64,000 nt of DNA, from assembly GCA_963834755.1 (NCBI GenBank), contig CAWICQ010000012.1:62001-126000 (forward strand), written 5' to 3'. The translations under genes were made by a program, and so were the position numbers. The DNA is from Dokdonella_A sp963834755 (lineage in GTDB: Bacteria; Pseudomonadota; Gammaproteobacteria; Xanthomonadales; Rhodanobacteraceae). Each line of letters starts with the position of its first letter. The stretch's first letter is position 1. Below, piece by piece: positions 43,420 through 52,702 of the stretch. The notes beneath the pieces are model-generated. The model was not told the DNA's origin, made no database searches, and worked only from the letters and a program-made list of their open reading frames with translations.

Positions 43420-44417
43420 GCACCGAGGCGTTCGCCGATCGCAGCGATCAGGCGCTCGAGTTCGCGTTCGCGTTCAAGATAGCGCGTTTGCGCCTCGTCG
43501 AGATCGATTTCGGCGAAACGCACGGGATCACCAGGCCGCCGCTGAGCGAGGCGAGGCAGATCCACCGCCGCGATCTGCCCGATGCGCGGATAGCCGCCGA
43601 TCGTCGGATGCTCGACCATCAGGGCGATCGGTTGTCCGCCGGGCGGCAGCTGCAATGTGCCGGCCGCGAGCGGCTCGCTGACGAGTTCGAGCGGCGCTGC
43701 GAGTTCAAGGCGCACGGCGTCGAGCCGGAAGCCGACGCGATTCGAATCCGCCGCGATGCGAAAATTCTTTGCGAACAACGCCGCGCGCGATGCCGCGTCG
43801 AGTGCACCGAAATGGCTGCCGCGCATCAGCCGGATCGGCGACGCGGTATCGGTGTCCAACCACGGACGCGGATCGAGCGACCAGCGCGCGGATTTTGCCT
43901 GCGACGCTGCGCGGGATTTCTCGTGCACGCGCATCGTGTCGTCCGCGCCCAGATCATTGATCAAGAGCCGATCGTGCTCGCGCAGCGGACGACCGTCGAA
44001 CCCGCCGAGTCGCGCGTTGACATCCGTGGCAAGGCTGCCGAGCACCGGCTCGGCGGCGAATCCGCCGGCAACTGCGAGATATGCGCGCGAGCCGCGCCGT
44101 GCCGTGCCGATCTCGAGCTCGGCGTCCGCTTCGACATCGACCGGCTGCCACATCGGCATTTCGTTTCGGCCAATGTGCACAGGAAACTCCGCGCCGGTCA
44201 GCGCGATCGTCGCTGCGCTGTCGAAGCGAAGCCGCGGGCCGATCAGCGTGATTTCGAGGAGGGCCGCATCGGCTTCGTTGCCGACGAGCGCATTCGCCAG
44301 CCGCAACGCGACATCGTCCATCGCGCCGGCGCAGCCGACGCCGAGCATCGCGCAGCCGTGACGACCGCGATCCTGCAGCGTCGTCAATAGCCCCGGTCGC
44401 GTTACGTCGATCGTCAC
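43416..44417 (-). CDS. pxpC: 5-oxoprolinase subunit PxpC
   Basis: 333-aa subunit of the same enzyme, of the biotin-dependent carboxyltransferase (KipA/AHS2) superfamily. Family segments: RPGLLTTLQDRGRHGCAMLG, GAMDDVALRLANALVGN, ALLEITLIGP and MVEHPTIGGYPRIGQI, where the last is the conserved TxGGYP region near the C-terminus. It overlaps pxpB and pxpA by four bases each. Confidence 0.96.
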   Translation of the reverse strand: MTIDVTRPGLLTTLQDRGRHGCAMLGVGCAGAMDDVALRLANALVGNEADAALLEITLIGPRLRFDSAATIALTGAEFPVHIGRNEMPMWQPVDVEADAELEIGTARRGSRAYLAVAGGFAAEPVLGSLATDVNARLGGFDGRPLREHDRLLINDLGADDTMRVHEKSRAASQAKSARWSLDPRPWLDTDTASPIRLMRGSHFGALDAASRAALFAKNFRIAADSNRVGFRLDAVRLELAAPLELVSEPLAAGTLQLPPGGQPIALMVEHPTIGGYPRIGQIAAVDLPRLAQRRPGDPVRFAEIDLDEAQTRYLERERELERLIAAIGERLGA

Positions 44418-45139
44418 GACGGCGCGTGCTCCGCGAATTGCTTCGCCTCGATGGGCACGAAGCGGACGGTGTCGCCGGGCATCAACAGAGCCGGCGGGTC
44501 GCGCCGAGTGTCGAACAGCGTGGCCGGCGTGCGACCGATGAGTTGCCAGCCGCCCGGAAGTTCCGAGGGATAAATGCCGGTCTGCGCGCCGCCAATCGCT
44601 ACGGATCCCGCCGGCACGCGCGTGCGAGGGCTCGCGCGACGCGGCATGTGCAATGCCGGATCGAGGCCGAACAAATATGGAAAACCCGGCGCGAATCCGA
44701 GCATTGCAACGCAGTAGATTCCGGCCGTGTGCCGCGCGATCACTTCCGCGGCGTCAAGTCCGGCGTGGCGCGCAAGCTCTCCCAGATCCGGACCGAACTC
44801 GCCGCCGTAGCAGACTGGAATCTCGATCGCCGCGGTTTCGCGATGCACCTGCGCGGGCGGCGCGCGAAAGATCGCTTGCACGGCGGTGGTGATGTGCAGC
44901 GCAGGCGATCCACCCTGCCCATCGATCCACGCCGAAGGTTGGTAGTGCAGGCCGAGCGTGGCGTAGGCCGGCACGATGTCGACGATCCCGGGCAGGCGCG
45001 CCGCGCGCAGCATCGCCGAAGCCGCGTGCACGCGTGCGTTCACTGCGGCATCGAGGCTTGTACCGAAACGCAGTAGTAGCATCGTCTCGCCGAGCGACTC
45101 GATCGAGAAGTCGCGATCGGGTGTCGCGCGGCCGCTCAT
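44414..45139 (-). CDS. pxpB: 5-oxoprolinase subunit PxpB
   Basis: 241-aa KipI/AHS1-family subunit of 5-oxoprolinase. Recognisable are IPVCYGGEFGPDLGELARHA, GIYCVAMLGFAPGFPYLFGL, PRTRVPAGSVAIGGAQTGIY and LPGGWQLIGRTP. It forms a complex with PxpC, with PxpA binding the substrate. The ATG overlaps the HIT gene stop. Confidence 0.96.
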   Translation of the reverse strand: MSGRATPDRDFSIESLGETMLLLRFGTSLDAAVNARVHAASAMLRAARLPGIVDIVPAYATLGLHYQPSAWIDGQGGSPALHITTAVQAIFRAPPAQVHRETAAIEIPVCYGGEFGPDLGELARHAGLDAAEVIARHTAGIYCVAMLGFAPGFPYLFGLDPALHMPRRASPRTRVPAGSVAIGGAQTGIYPSELPGGWQLIGRTPATLFDTRRDPPALLMPGDTVRFVPIEAKQFAEHAPS

Positions 45140-45558
45140 GTGAGAACGTCACGCAATGCCGCGCGGATCCCGGCGATGCGCGATGCGCGCTCGGCTTCCG
45201 CATAGGCTACTCGCTCGCCACAGCCCCAGATCGGTCGCGGCCAGGCGGCATCGCCGGAGAAACGCACAATCACATGCACGTGCAATTGCGCAACGACGTT
45301 GCCAAGCGCGGCGACATTGAGTTTGTCGGGCTTGAACATTGTTTCGAGCGCACGACCGACAAGATTGATTTCGCCGAGCAGCGCGTGCTGATCACGCTCG
45401 TCGAGATCGATAAGCTCGCGCGCACCGGCGATGCGCGGCACGAGGATCAGCCACGGAAACCGCACATCGTCCATCAACACGAGGCGCGACAGCTCCAATT
45501 CGCCGATCGCGTGCGTGTCGGCGACGAGGCGCGGATCGAGCGCGAAACGCGTGCTCAT
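45136..45558 (-). CDS. HIT family protein
   Basis: 140-aa histidine-triad nucleotide-binding-like protein. The core AQLHVHVIVRFSGDAAWPRP corresponds to the HIT motif, with the last histidine replaced by Arg/other residues as in a branch seen in this order. FPWLILVPRI and ELIDLDERDQHALL precede it. HIT proteins hydrolyse or transfer nucleotide monophosphates; the substrate here is unknown. It overlaps the dienelactone hydrolase gene and pxpB by four bases each, so it belongs to the pyroglutamate operon by position. Confidence 0.85.
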   Translation of the reverse strand: MSTRFALDPRLVADTHAIGELELSRLVLMDDVRFPWLILVPRIAGARELIDLDERDQHALLGEINLVGRALETMFKPDKLNVAALGNVVAQLHVHVIVRFSGDAAWPRPIWGCGERVAYAEAERASRIAGIRAALRDVLT

Positions 45559-46226
45559 GCCGCGGCGAGATGGCGTGCGAAGAACGCGAGCGTGCGCTCC
45601 AGCGCGAGCTTCGCGCTCGCCGCGTCGTAGACGTCGGGATCGACGTCGCGATCGAACGCATGTCCTGTCGGATAGGTATAGATCTCGGCATCGGGAAGCA
45701 CTTCGCGATGCCGTTGCACCGCCTCGGGCGGAATCGAGGAATCGCGCCCGCCGAAATGAAACTGCACGGGCGCTTTCGGCCGCTCGTCGAGGAATTTCAC
45801 GTTGCGCGCGCCGTAGTAACTCACGGCAGGCATCGCGAGCCGCGTCGCCGCGAGGAATGCGACGGTGCCGCCCCAGCAGTAGCCGACGCAACCGATGCGT
45901 CCCGCCGAACGAATCGATTCCGCGGCACTGGCGACGTCTTCGATCGCACGATCGAAGCTGATTTCTCCGACGAGCTCGCGCCCGCGCTTGAATCCTGCAT
46001 CGTCGTAGCCGAGCTCGACGCCCGTTTCAATGTGATCGAACAATGCGGGCGCGATCGCGACATACCCGTTCGCCGCGAAGCGATCGGTGACGTTGCGCAT
46101 GTGCTGGTTCACGCCGAAGATTTCCTGCACGACCACGATGCCGCCTTTTGGTTTGGCATCCGGTTTGGCGAGATAGGCGCCGATGCATTGCGTGGTGGAG
46201 GTGTTGAGTTGGATGTGCTCGCCCAT
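45555..46226 (-). CDS. Dienelactone hydrolase family protein
   Basis: 223-aa alpha/beta hydrolase. The catalytic triad is Cys117 (VGYCWGGTVAF), Asp162 (HFGGRDSSIP) and His189 (YPTGHAFD), the arrangement of dienelactone hydrolase. GGIVVVQEIFGVNQHMRNV is typical of the family. The ATG at 46226 is chosen because the upstream extension is low-complexity. As first gene of the eight-gene overlapping unit it should have the promoter upstream of 46226. A direct role in pyroglutamate use is not evident. Confidence 0.92.
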   Translation of the reverse strand: MGEHIQLNTSTTQCIGAYLAKPDAKPKGGIVVVQEIFGVNQHMRNVTDRFAANGYVAIAPALFDHIETGVELGYDDAGFKRGRELVGEISFDRAIEDVASAAESIRSAGRIGCVGYCWGGTVAFLAATRLAMPAVSYYGARNVKFLDERPKAPVQFHFGGRDSSIPPEAVQRHREVLPDAEIYTYPTGHAFDRDVDPDVYDAASAKLALERTLAFFARHLAAA

Positions 46227-46928
46227 GGGGTTCTCGGTTTGTTTCTTGTGTGGGGAGCGTACGTCTGGGAGGGCCTGCTTGAAAGTGTTTGGGCGGGTTT
46301 GGCTGGTCGTGGTTGTCGTTGCGGTTCGGTGGGTCGTGTCACCAGTAAGGCGCGTCATCCTGGAGAAGGCCGGTATCCGGTGTCTTGGCTTCTGCTCTTT
46401 TTTGGTCTGTGGCGTTTGGCGATAGCCGGCTCACGTCCTTGTGGTTTCCGCTCGCCATCCCTGCGAGCGGGTCACTTCTCTTTGCTTGCCCAAAGAGAAG
46501 TAACCAAGAGAAAGGGCACCCACACGGCCGCGGTCGCCGGGCATCGTGCCCGGCGACTCCGCGAGGGCGCTCCGGAGGTTCGCTGACGGCACGTCCATGT
46601 GCCGACAGCGAACGCGTGCGCATCGTGCGCGCGCCCCTTCGGGCTTTTCCCTACGCGCCCTCGCCGCGGCCGAGAGGGACCCGGTAGGAGCAGAGCGCGG
46701 CCGTCCTGCCCGCAGAAGCAAGAGTAGAAGCGACGTGCAGATCTCTGCGTCTGGCCTCGCACTTGACCTTGGGCCCCTCTGTGCCGCGGCGAAGGGCGGA
46801 CGGAACCACACAGGGACGTGAGTCGGCCCTCGCGAAGCGCCAAAGACCGAAAAGGCAAAACCGCATCTCCGCCTCTGCGAGGATCACGAACATGCTCGAA
46901 GCGCGGTGCACGGAAGACACAAGACAAC
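46227..46928. repeat. Gene-free region with a structured, repeat-like intergenic element
   Basis: About 700 bp without a credible gene. The central part (roughly 46440-46800) is dense in palindromes: ttctctttgcttgcccaaag followed by agaag (46473-46497) and the gccgggca..tgcccggc hairpin (46537-46556). On the minus strand the first block translates to LLVTSLWASKEK, a phrase I recall from many spurious small proteins of Xanthomonadales and other proteobacteria. This suggests a widespread intergenic repeat rather than a coding sequence. Function unknown. Confidence 0.5.
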
Positions 46929-49058
46929 CTACGCCGCGTAGCGCTGCACGCGATTGCGCCCCGCACTCTTCGCCGCGTAGAGCGCCTTGTCCGCGGCTTC
47001 GAGCAATGCTTCGAGTCTCGGCGGCGGTTCGAGTTGCGCGAGGCGCGCCACGCCGATGCTGACGGTGGCGGTGAACGAAAGTTCTGGAATCTGTTCGGCA
47101 AGTTTTTCGGCGACCCGTGTGCGCAAACGTTCGGCGAGCGCGATCACGGTGTCGGCGTCGCAGTCGGGAACGATGGCGACGAATTCCTCGCCGCCGACGC
47201 GGCCGAGGAGGTCTCCGGGACGCAGGCAGCGGCGCATCGCATCGACGCCGGCGACCAGTACGGTGTCGCCGAACAGGTGGCCGTGGAGATCGTTGATCTG
47301 CTTGAAATTGTCGAAGTCGATGAGGAGGACGGCCAGTTCGCGGCCGTCGCGTGAACATTCGTCGATGGCTTGCATGAGTCGATGGATGCTGTGCGCGCGA
47401 TTGGCGACACCGGTCATCGAGTCGGTGATCGCAGCTTGATAGAGCTCGGCGGCTTGCTGTTCGAGTTTGCCGTTCGCCTTGGCGAGCGCAATGCGCTGCC
47501 TTTCGATTTCGGTGTTGCGTCGTGACAGCGCGCGATTGAGACGATTCACGCCGATAAAACGCCAGGCCATCAGGAGCAGCAGCGCGGCGAGGCCAGCCAT
47601 CGCGATGAGACCGAGGCGGCGTTCGAGACGCTGTTTTGCGAGCAGCGCGGCCTGGAGCTCGTTGTCTTTCGATAGCAGCGCAAAGCGCTGCTCGCCTTCT
47701 TCGCGCGCGTGCTTCGTTTCCAGTGCGGCAAGCTGGCGGCTCGCGCGGATGCCGAGCAATTCTTCGCGCTCGGCTGCGTATTTGTGTGCAAAACGAAGCG
47801 CATCGGCATCGTCGTGCTCGGCGCGCGCGAGCTGTTCGCGCAATGCGTATGCGAGCGCGAGCTGCGGGCGCAAGCGCGCGGCTTCGAGGCCGGCGATTGC
47901 TTCATCGAGCAGGCCGTGCGCGCGCAGGCGATCGTGGTCGATCAGCGCGATCTCGGCGAGATGCAGCAGCGAGCGTGCGACGATCTCGCGTTGGCCGAGC
48001 TCGCGGCCGAGTGCAAGCGCGGCTTCGAGTTCGGTCGTGGCATCGTCGTTGCGGTGCTGGCCGAGCAACGCGCGTCCGATTTCGAGTTGTTCGAGTCCCT
48101 GATGCGGCCGATCGCCGAGCGCGCGATCGATGGCGAGCGCTTCTTCGGCGGCCGATTCGGCGGCCGGGAATTCGCCGAGATCGTTGAGCAATCCTGCGTA
48201 GGCGCCGACGACGGGCGAATAGGCGGCAGGATTGCCCTGTTTCGCCGCGACCGTCAGTGCGCGCTCGAAATACGAGCGTGCGGTCGTGGCGTCTTCGATT
48301 TCGCGGTAAAGCAGACCCGCGTTGCGATACGCGATCTCGAGCTTGTCTGCGGTCTGCTCGCGCAGCGCGACGGCTTCGAGCGCCATGTCGAGCGCTTTGG
48401 CGAAATCGCCGCGATCGCGATAAACGGTCGCGAGATTCGTCAGCGATTGCGCCGTCCCGAACGGATCGGCCGCGGAACGATAGAGCTCCAGCGCGCGTTC
48501 CTGGTGCGAAAGCGCGCCATCGAGATGGCCGCGCCGCCGCTCGATCACGCCGAGATTCGCTTCGGCGAACGCCGACTGGATTTGGTTGCCGCTGGCGTCG
48601 GCTACGAGCGCAAGTTGTTCGGCGAGGGCCTGGCAACGTGCGTAGTCACCTTCGGACAGGGCGATCTCGACGCGCTGCGCGAGCGCGCCGGCAAGTTCGT
48701 CGGCGTTGCCGTTGCGTTGTGCGATCTCCGCGACGCGCCGCCATTCGTCGTCCGCGGCGGCCATCGCGCCGACGGCCGAAAAGAGATTTCCCGCGATCCA
48801 CGCGGTCCACGCATCGGCGGTCGCGCCGCCGACGCTATGAACGAGAGCGGTCGCGACTGGCGTCTTCAGCGTGTCGGCGATCGTCTGTGCGAAATGCAAC
48901 GCCGACGCGGCCGCGACGGCGCGCGGAAAGACCTCGCCGTCTGCCGCTTTCGCCTCTATGCGCGAATCGATCGTCGCCGCGATGGCGAGGCAGACGACGG
49001 CCGCGCACAGCCGCACGCGGCGATCGCGCCGGTTTCCCGGCTGGCGAGCTTGTTTCAC
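46929..49058 (-). CDS. TPR-containing diguanylate cyclase (GGDEF)
   Basis: About 709 aa. A signal/anchor sequence (LCAAVVCLAIAATI) leads into a periplasmic sensor region of about ten TPR-like repeats (residues about 60-440, e.g. AQSLTNLATVYRDRGDFAKALDMAL). Then come a coiled coil, one membrane segment (LIAMAGLAALLLLMAWRFI) and a C-terminal GGDEF domain. The active site is RVGGEEF, and an RxxD inhibitory site (RPGD) lies five residues before it, so product inhibition is expected. It makes c-di-GMP in the cytoplasm. GTG at 49058, preceded by GGGGGGAT, is preferred; ATGs at 49109 and 49112 are alternatives. Confidence 0.88.
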   Translation of the reverse strand: MKQARQPGNRRDRRVRLCAAVVCLAIAATIDSRIEAKAADGEVFPRAVAAASALHFAQTIADTLKTPVATALVHSVGGATADAWTAWIAGNLFSAVGAMAAADDEWRRVAEIAQRNGNADELAGALAQRVEIALSEGDYARCQALAEQLALVADASGNQIQSAFAEANLGVIERRRGHLDGALSHQERALELYRSAADPFGTAQSLTNLATVYRDRGDFAKALDMALEAVALREQTADKLEIAYRNAGLLYREIEDATTARSYFERALTVAAKQGNPAAYSPVVGAYAGLLNDLGEFPAAESAAEEALAIDRALGDRPHQGLEQLEIGRALLGQHRNDDATTELEAALALGRELGQREIVARSLLHLAEIALIDHDRLRAHGLLDEAIAGLEAARLRPQLALAYALREQLARAEHDDADALRFAHKYAAEREELLGIRASRQLAALETKHAREEGEQRFALLSKDNELQAALLAKQRLERRLGLIAMAGLAALLLLMAWRFIGVNRLNRALSRRNTEIERQRIALAKANGKLEQQAAELYQAAITDSMTGVANRAHSIHRLMQAIDECSRDGRELAVLLIDFDNFKQINDLHGHLFGDTVLVAGVDAMRRCLRPGDLLGRVGGEEFVAIVPDCDADTVIALAERLRTRVAEKLAEQIPELSFTATVSIGVARLAQLEPPPRLEALLEAADKALYAAKSAGRNRVQRYAA

Positions 49059-49212
49059 GGATCCCCCCGGTCGCGCCGCACGTCCCTTCGCGCAGCGACA
49101 CACGCACATCATGCGCGATTTTGCCCGTTCGCGCCGCCGTCGTCGGTTCCTGTGCTGCCCGGAGCCGATGCGCGGACGGTAAACTACGGAGAATCCCCGT
49201 TCAGTTTTCCCA

Positions 49213-50565
49213 ATGTCCGCACGCAATCCCAAGGTCGGCTTCGTCAGCCTCGGCTGTCCGAAAGCCCTCGTAGATTCGGAACGCATTTTGACGCAATTGC
49301 GCGTCGAGGGCTACGACATCGTGCCGAGCTACGATGCTGCCGACGTGGTCGTGGTCAATACCTGCGGCTTCATCGACGCGGCGGTGACCGAATCGCTCGA
49401 TGCGATCGGCGAAGCGCTCGAAGAAAACGGCAGGGTCATCGTGACCGGATGTCTCGGCAAGCGCGCCGATCTGATCCGTGATGCGCATCCGGACGTGCTA
49501 TCGATCAGCGGTCCGCAGGACTATGCAAGCGTCATGAATGCGGTGCACGCGGCGCTGCCGCCAAAGCACGATCCGTTTCTGGATTTGGTGCCGCCGACGC
49601 GTCGCCTGGGCGACGCGTTCATCGACGGCGTCGGCGTCAAGCTGACGCCCAGGCACTACGCCTATCTCAAGATTTCGGAAGGCTGCAATCATCGCTGCAC
49701 GTTCTGCATCATTCCATCGATGCGCGGCGATCTCGTTTCGCGTCCGGTCGACGAAGTGCTGATCGAGGCCGAAAAACTTGTGAAGGGCGGCGTCAAGGAA
49801 CTGCTGGTCGTCTCGCAGGACACGAGCGCATACGGCGTCGATCTCAAATACGCCTCGCGCGAGTGGCGCGGCAGCGCATACGACACGCGCATGACCGGAC
49901 TTTGCCGCGGTCTCGCCGAGCTCGGCGTGTGGGTGCGCCTGCATTACGTGTATCCGTATCCGCACGTCGACGACGTGATTCCGCTGATGGCGCAAGGGCG
50001 CATCCTTCCGTATCTGGATATCCCGTTCCAGCATGCGAGCCCGCGCATACTCAAGCTGATGAAACGTCCGGGTGCGGTCGACAAAGTGCTGGCGCGCGTG
50101 CACGCGTGGCGAGCCGCGTGCCCGGACTTGACCGTGCGCAGCACGTTCATCGTCGGTTTCCCGGGCGAAACCGAAGTCGAATTCGAGGAGCTGCTCGCAT
50201 TTCTGCGCGAGGCCGAGCTCGACCGCGTCGGCGCGTTCGCGTATTCGCCGGTCGATGGCGCGAAGGCGAATGCGTTGCCCGATCCCGTGCCGGAAGAGAT
50301 CAAGGAAGAGCGGCTTGAGCGCTTCATGGAAGTGCAGGCCGAGATCTCCGCGATGCGTCTTGCACGCAAGGTGGGTTCGCGCATCACGGTGATCGTCGAC
50401 GAAGTCGATGGCGACGGCGCTATCGCGCGCTCGAAGGCGGATGCTCCGGAGATCGACGGCATCGTGCGCATCGACGATGGGCAGAAGCTGCGGTCCGGGC
50501 AGTTCGTCGAGGTCGATGTGATTCACGCCGACGAGCATGACCTCGTCGCGCGCATCGCGACTTGA
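49213..50565 (+). CDS. rimO: Ribosomal protein S12 methylthiotransferase RimO
   Basis: 450-aa radical-SAM methylthiotransferase that adds a methylthio group to Asp88 (E. coli numbering) of ribosomal protein S12. The N-terminal UPF0004 domain has cluster cysteines in SLGCPKALVDSE, NTCGFID and VTGCLGKR. The radical-SAM motif is CNHRCTFCIIPSMRG, and a C-terminal TRAM domain (GSRITVIVDEV) is present. Length is standard. It is divergent from the GGDEF gene. Confidence 0.97.
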   Translation: MSARNPKVGFVSLGCPKALVDSERILTQLRVEGYDIVPSYDAADVVVVNTCGFIDAAVTESLDAIGEALEENGRVIVTGCLGKRADLIRDAHPDVLSISGPQDYASVMNAVHAALPPKHDPFLDLVPPTRRLGDAFIDGVGVKLTPRHYAYLKISEGCNHRCTFCIIPSMRGDLVSRPVDEVLIEAEKLVKGGVKELLVVSQDTSAYGVDLKYASREWRGSAYDTRMTGLCRGLAELGVWVRLHYVYPYPHVDDVIPLMAQGRILPYLDIPFQHASPRILKLMKRPGAVDKVLARVHAWRAACPDLTVRSTFIVGFPGETEVEFEELLAFLREAELDRVGAFAYSPVDGAKANALPDPVPEEIKEERLERFMEVQAEISAMRLARKVGSRITVIVDEVDGDGAIARSKADAPEIDGIVRIDDGQKLRSGQFVEVDVIHADEHDLVARIAT

Positions 50566-50575
50566 TGCGTGCCGC

Positions 50576-51484
50576 ATGACACGCGCGCCTGCACGCACGG
50601 CCGAGCATTTCCAGTCGCCTTGCCGCATCGCGTTTCCGGGTCACCCGCTATTCGCCGGCGTTGCGCCGTTCGAACAATACTTTTCGGGTCCGGTCGAGCG
50701 CTGGAATGATCTGCTCAGGTCGCGTCGCGGCGGTGCGGACCTCCGCTTCGTGATGCAGACGCCCGAGCTTCTCGCCGACGGCCTGCACTACGAAGAACGC
50801 ATCGCACGGCTCGGTCGGATTGCCTCGCGCGAGAACGACACGCACGATGCGTTCAACGCGTTGATCTGGCTCGGCCACGAAGCGCTCAAGCGCGCGATGA
50901 ATGCTCGTCAGGTCGCCGACATCGCGCGCGTCGGGCCAAAGCAGCGCACGCGTGGGCAGTGCGCGCTGACGCACTTCGATGAAGCGGGCGCGATCGTATG
51001 GTTGTCCGATGCGGAACTCGTGAACGCGTGGGACGCGCACGATTGGTCCGCGTTGTTCCGGACGCATCGCGAAGCGTGGGGCGCGCGCATAGCAGTGACC
51101 GTCGTCGGACACGCGCTATTCGATTTCGCGATCGAGCACGGCGAGCTTCCGGTCGCGAAGGCGCTGGCCGTGCAGGTCGACGCCGACGACATCGCAGAGT
51201 GCAGTCGCGAGGCCGTCATCGCCTCGTGGCCTGACGCCGAAGTGTCGATCGCGCGGGCGATCGTGGAAGGGCGACGGCTCGCCGATCCGCAAGAGTTGCG
51301 GCCGTTGCCGCTCGCCGGAATCCCGGGCTGGCACGAGGGAGCGCAGTCCGGCGAGTTCTACGCCAGCACGCCTTGTTTCCGGCCGCTGCGGCCCGGACGT
51401 CGTTATCCGGCGCCGCAGAGGCCGCTCGCGCTCGATGATCGCGGTGCACATGTAAACGCAGCCGCGCAGGCGGCCATTCGATAG
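50576..51484 (+). CDS. DUF3025 domain-containing protein
   Basis: 302-aa protein of the DUF3025 family, recognised by YEERIARLGRIASRENDTHD followed by AFNALIWLGHEALKRAMN, and QCALTHFDEAGAIVW. FYASTPCFRPLRPGRRYP ends the conserved part. No catalytic role is known. The ATG at 50576 lies 10 bp after the rimO stop, so it is probably co-transcribed with rimO. Confidence 0.88.
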   Translation: MTRAPARTAEHFQSPCRIAFPGHPLFAGVAPFEQYFSGPVERWNDLLRSRRGGADLRFVMQTPELLADGLHYEERIARLGRIASRENDTHDAFNALIWLGHEALKRAMNARQVADIARVGPKQRTRGQCALTHFDEAGAIVWLSDAELVNAWDAHDWSALFRTHREAWGARIAVTVVGHALFDFAIEHGELPVAKALAVQVDADDIAECSREAVIASWPDAEVSIARAIVEGRRLADPQELRPLPLAGIPGWHEGAQSGEFYASTPCFRPLRPGRRYPAPQRPLALDDRGAHVNAAAQAAIR

Positions 51485-51760
51485 CTCGAATCGCCCGGCC
51501 GTTGCGCGGCGGGGAACTTTTCTCGGATCTTGCGGTATCTTCCGCTGTGCTCGCGTTTCGTCCGCCGGAAGGGCGGCTGCGGCTTTCGCGCTGCAGCCCG
51601 GATGATTGCGGATTCCCGGAGTGCGGTTTTTTTTGAACCTGCGGCTATGGATGGCCGCTTCTTGATTTTTCGCGATCACGGACGAGCGCTGAATCAACCA
51701 AACCCATTGCGGGCGTGTGGGCTTTTCGCGCGCGCCTGCAACATGACGGTGAACCGGACC

Positions 51761-52702
51761 ATGATAGAAACCCGACAGCTCTGCAAACGTTACGGCGATC
51801 TGCTCGCCGTCGACGGCATCAGTTTCAAGGTCGAGCCCGGACAAGTGCTCGGCTTTCTCGGCCCAAACGGCGCCGGCAAATCGACGACGATGAAAATGCT
51901 GGCCGGCTTCCTCGCGCCGACATCCGGCAGCGCGTCGGTCGGCGGCTTCGACATCGAAAGTCAGTCGCTCCAGGCCAAGCGCGTGCTCGGCTATCTGCCC
52001 GAGGGCGCGCCGAGCTATGGCGAAATGACCGTGCACGAGTTCCTCGAATTCATCGCCGACGTGCGCGAGCTGAAAGGCGACCTGCGCGACAAGCGTCTGG
52101 ACGATGCGATCGCGCGGCTGCATCTGGAGCACGTGCTCGAGCAACCGATCGACACGCTGTCCAAGGGATTCAAGCGCCGCGTCGGTCTCGCGCAGGCGAT
52201 CCTGCACGATCCGCCCGTGCTGATCCTCGACGAGCCGACCGACGGTCTCGATCCGAACCAGAAGCACGAAGTGCGCACCCTGATCAATGCGATGGCGCAT
52301 GACAAGACGATCGTCGTGTCGACGCATCTTCTCGAAGAAGTTCATGCGGTGTGCACGCGCGCGATCATCATCGCCGCGGGACGCATCCTCGCCGATGCCA
52401 AGCCGAGCGAGCTCGAAGCGCGTTCGCGCTATCACCAGGCGGTGTCGCTGACCGCGGAAAATGTCGGTGCGGCGAAGGATGCGCTGGCGCGCGTCGCCGA
52501 TGTCGCGGCGATCGAAGTCGATCCGCAGGACGGCCGCATCACGGCGTTCCCGAAACCTGGGCGAGCCATCTTCATTGCAGTGAGCGATGCGCTGAAAGCG
52601 CAAGGCGTCTCCGTACGCGAACTCGCCCTCGAAGGCGGACGCCTGGACGAAGTATTCCGCACGATCACCCAGGAAGCAGCCGGCAAGGAGGCGCGCACAT
52701 GA
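51761..52702 (+). CDS. ABC exporter ATP-binding protein, GldA-like
   Basis: 313-aa ABC ATPase starting MIETRQLCKRYGDLLAVDGI (an ATG 18 bp upstream is an alternative). Walker A is GPNGAGKST, the signature is LSKGFKRRVGLAQ, Walker B is VLILDEPTDGLDP, and the H-loop is VSTHLLEEV. A C-terminal extension (GVSVRELALEGGRLDEVFRT) is typical of exporters of this class. Together with the following three genes it matches the GldA-GldF-GldG-DUF4340 arrangement found in many bacteria outside Bacteroidetes. Substrate unknown. Confidence 0.9.
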   Translation: MIETRQLCKRYGDLLAVDGISFKVEPGQVLGFLGPNGAGKSTTMKMLAGFLAPTSGSASVGGFDIESQSLQAKRVLGYLPEGAPSYGEMTVHEFLEFIADVRELKGDLRDKRLDDAIARLHLEHVLEQPIDTLSKGFKRRVGLAQAILHDPPVLILDEPTDGLDPNQKHEVRTLINAMAHDKTIVVSTHLLEEVHAVCTRAIIIAAGRILADAKPSELEARSRYHQAVSLTAENVGAAKDALARVADVAAIEVDPQDGRITAFPKPGRAIFIAVSDALKAQGVSVRELALEGGRLDEVFRTITQEAAGKEART

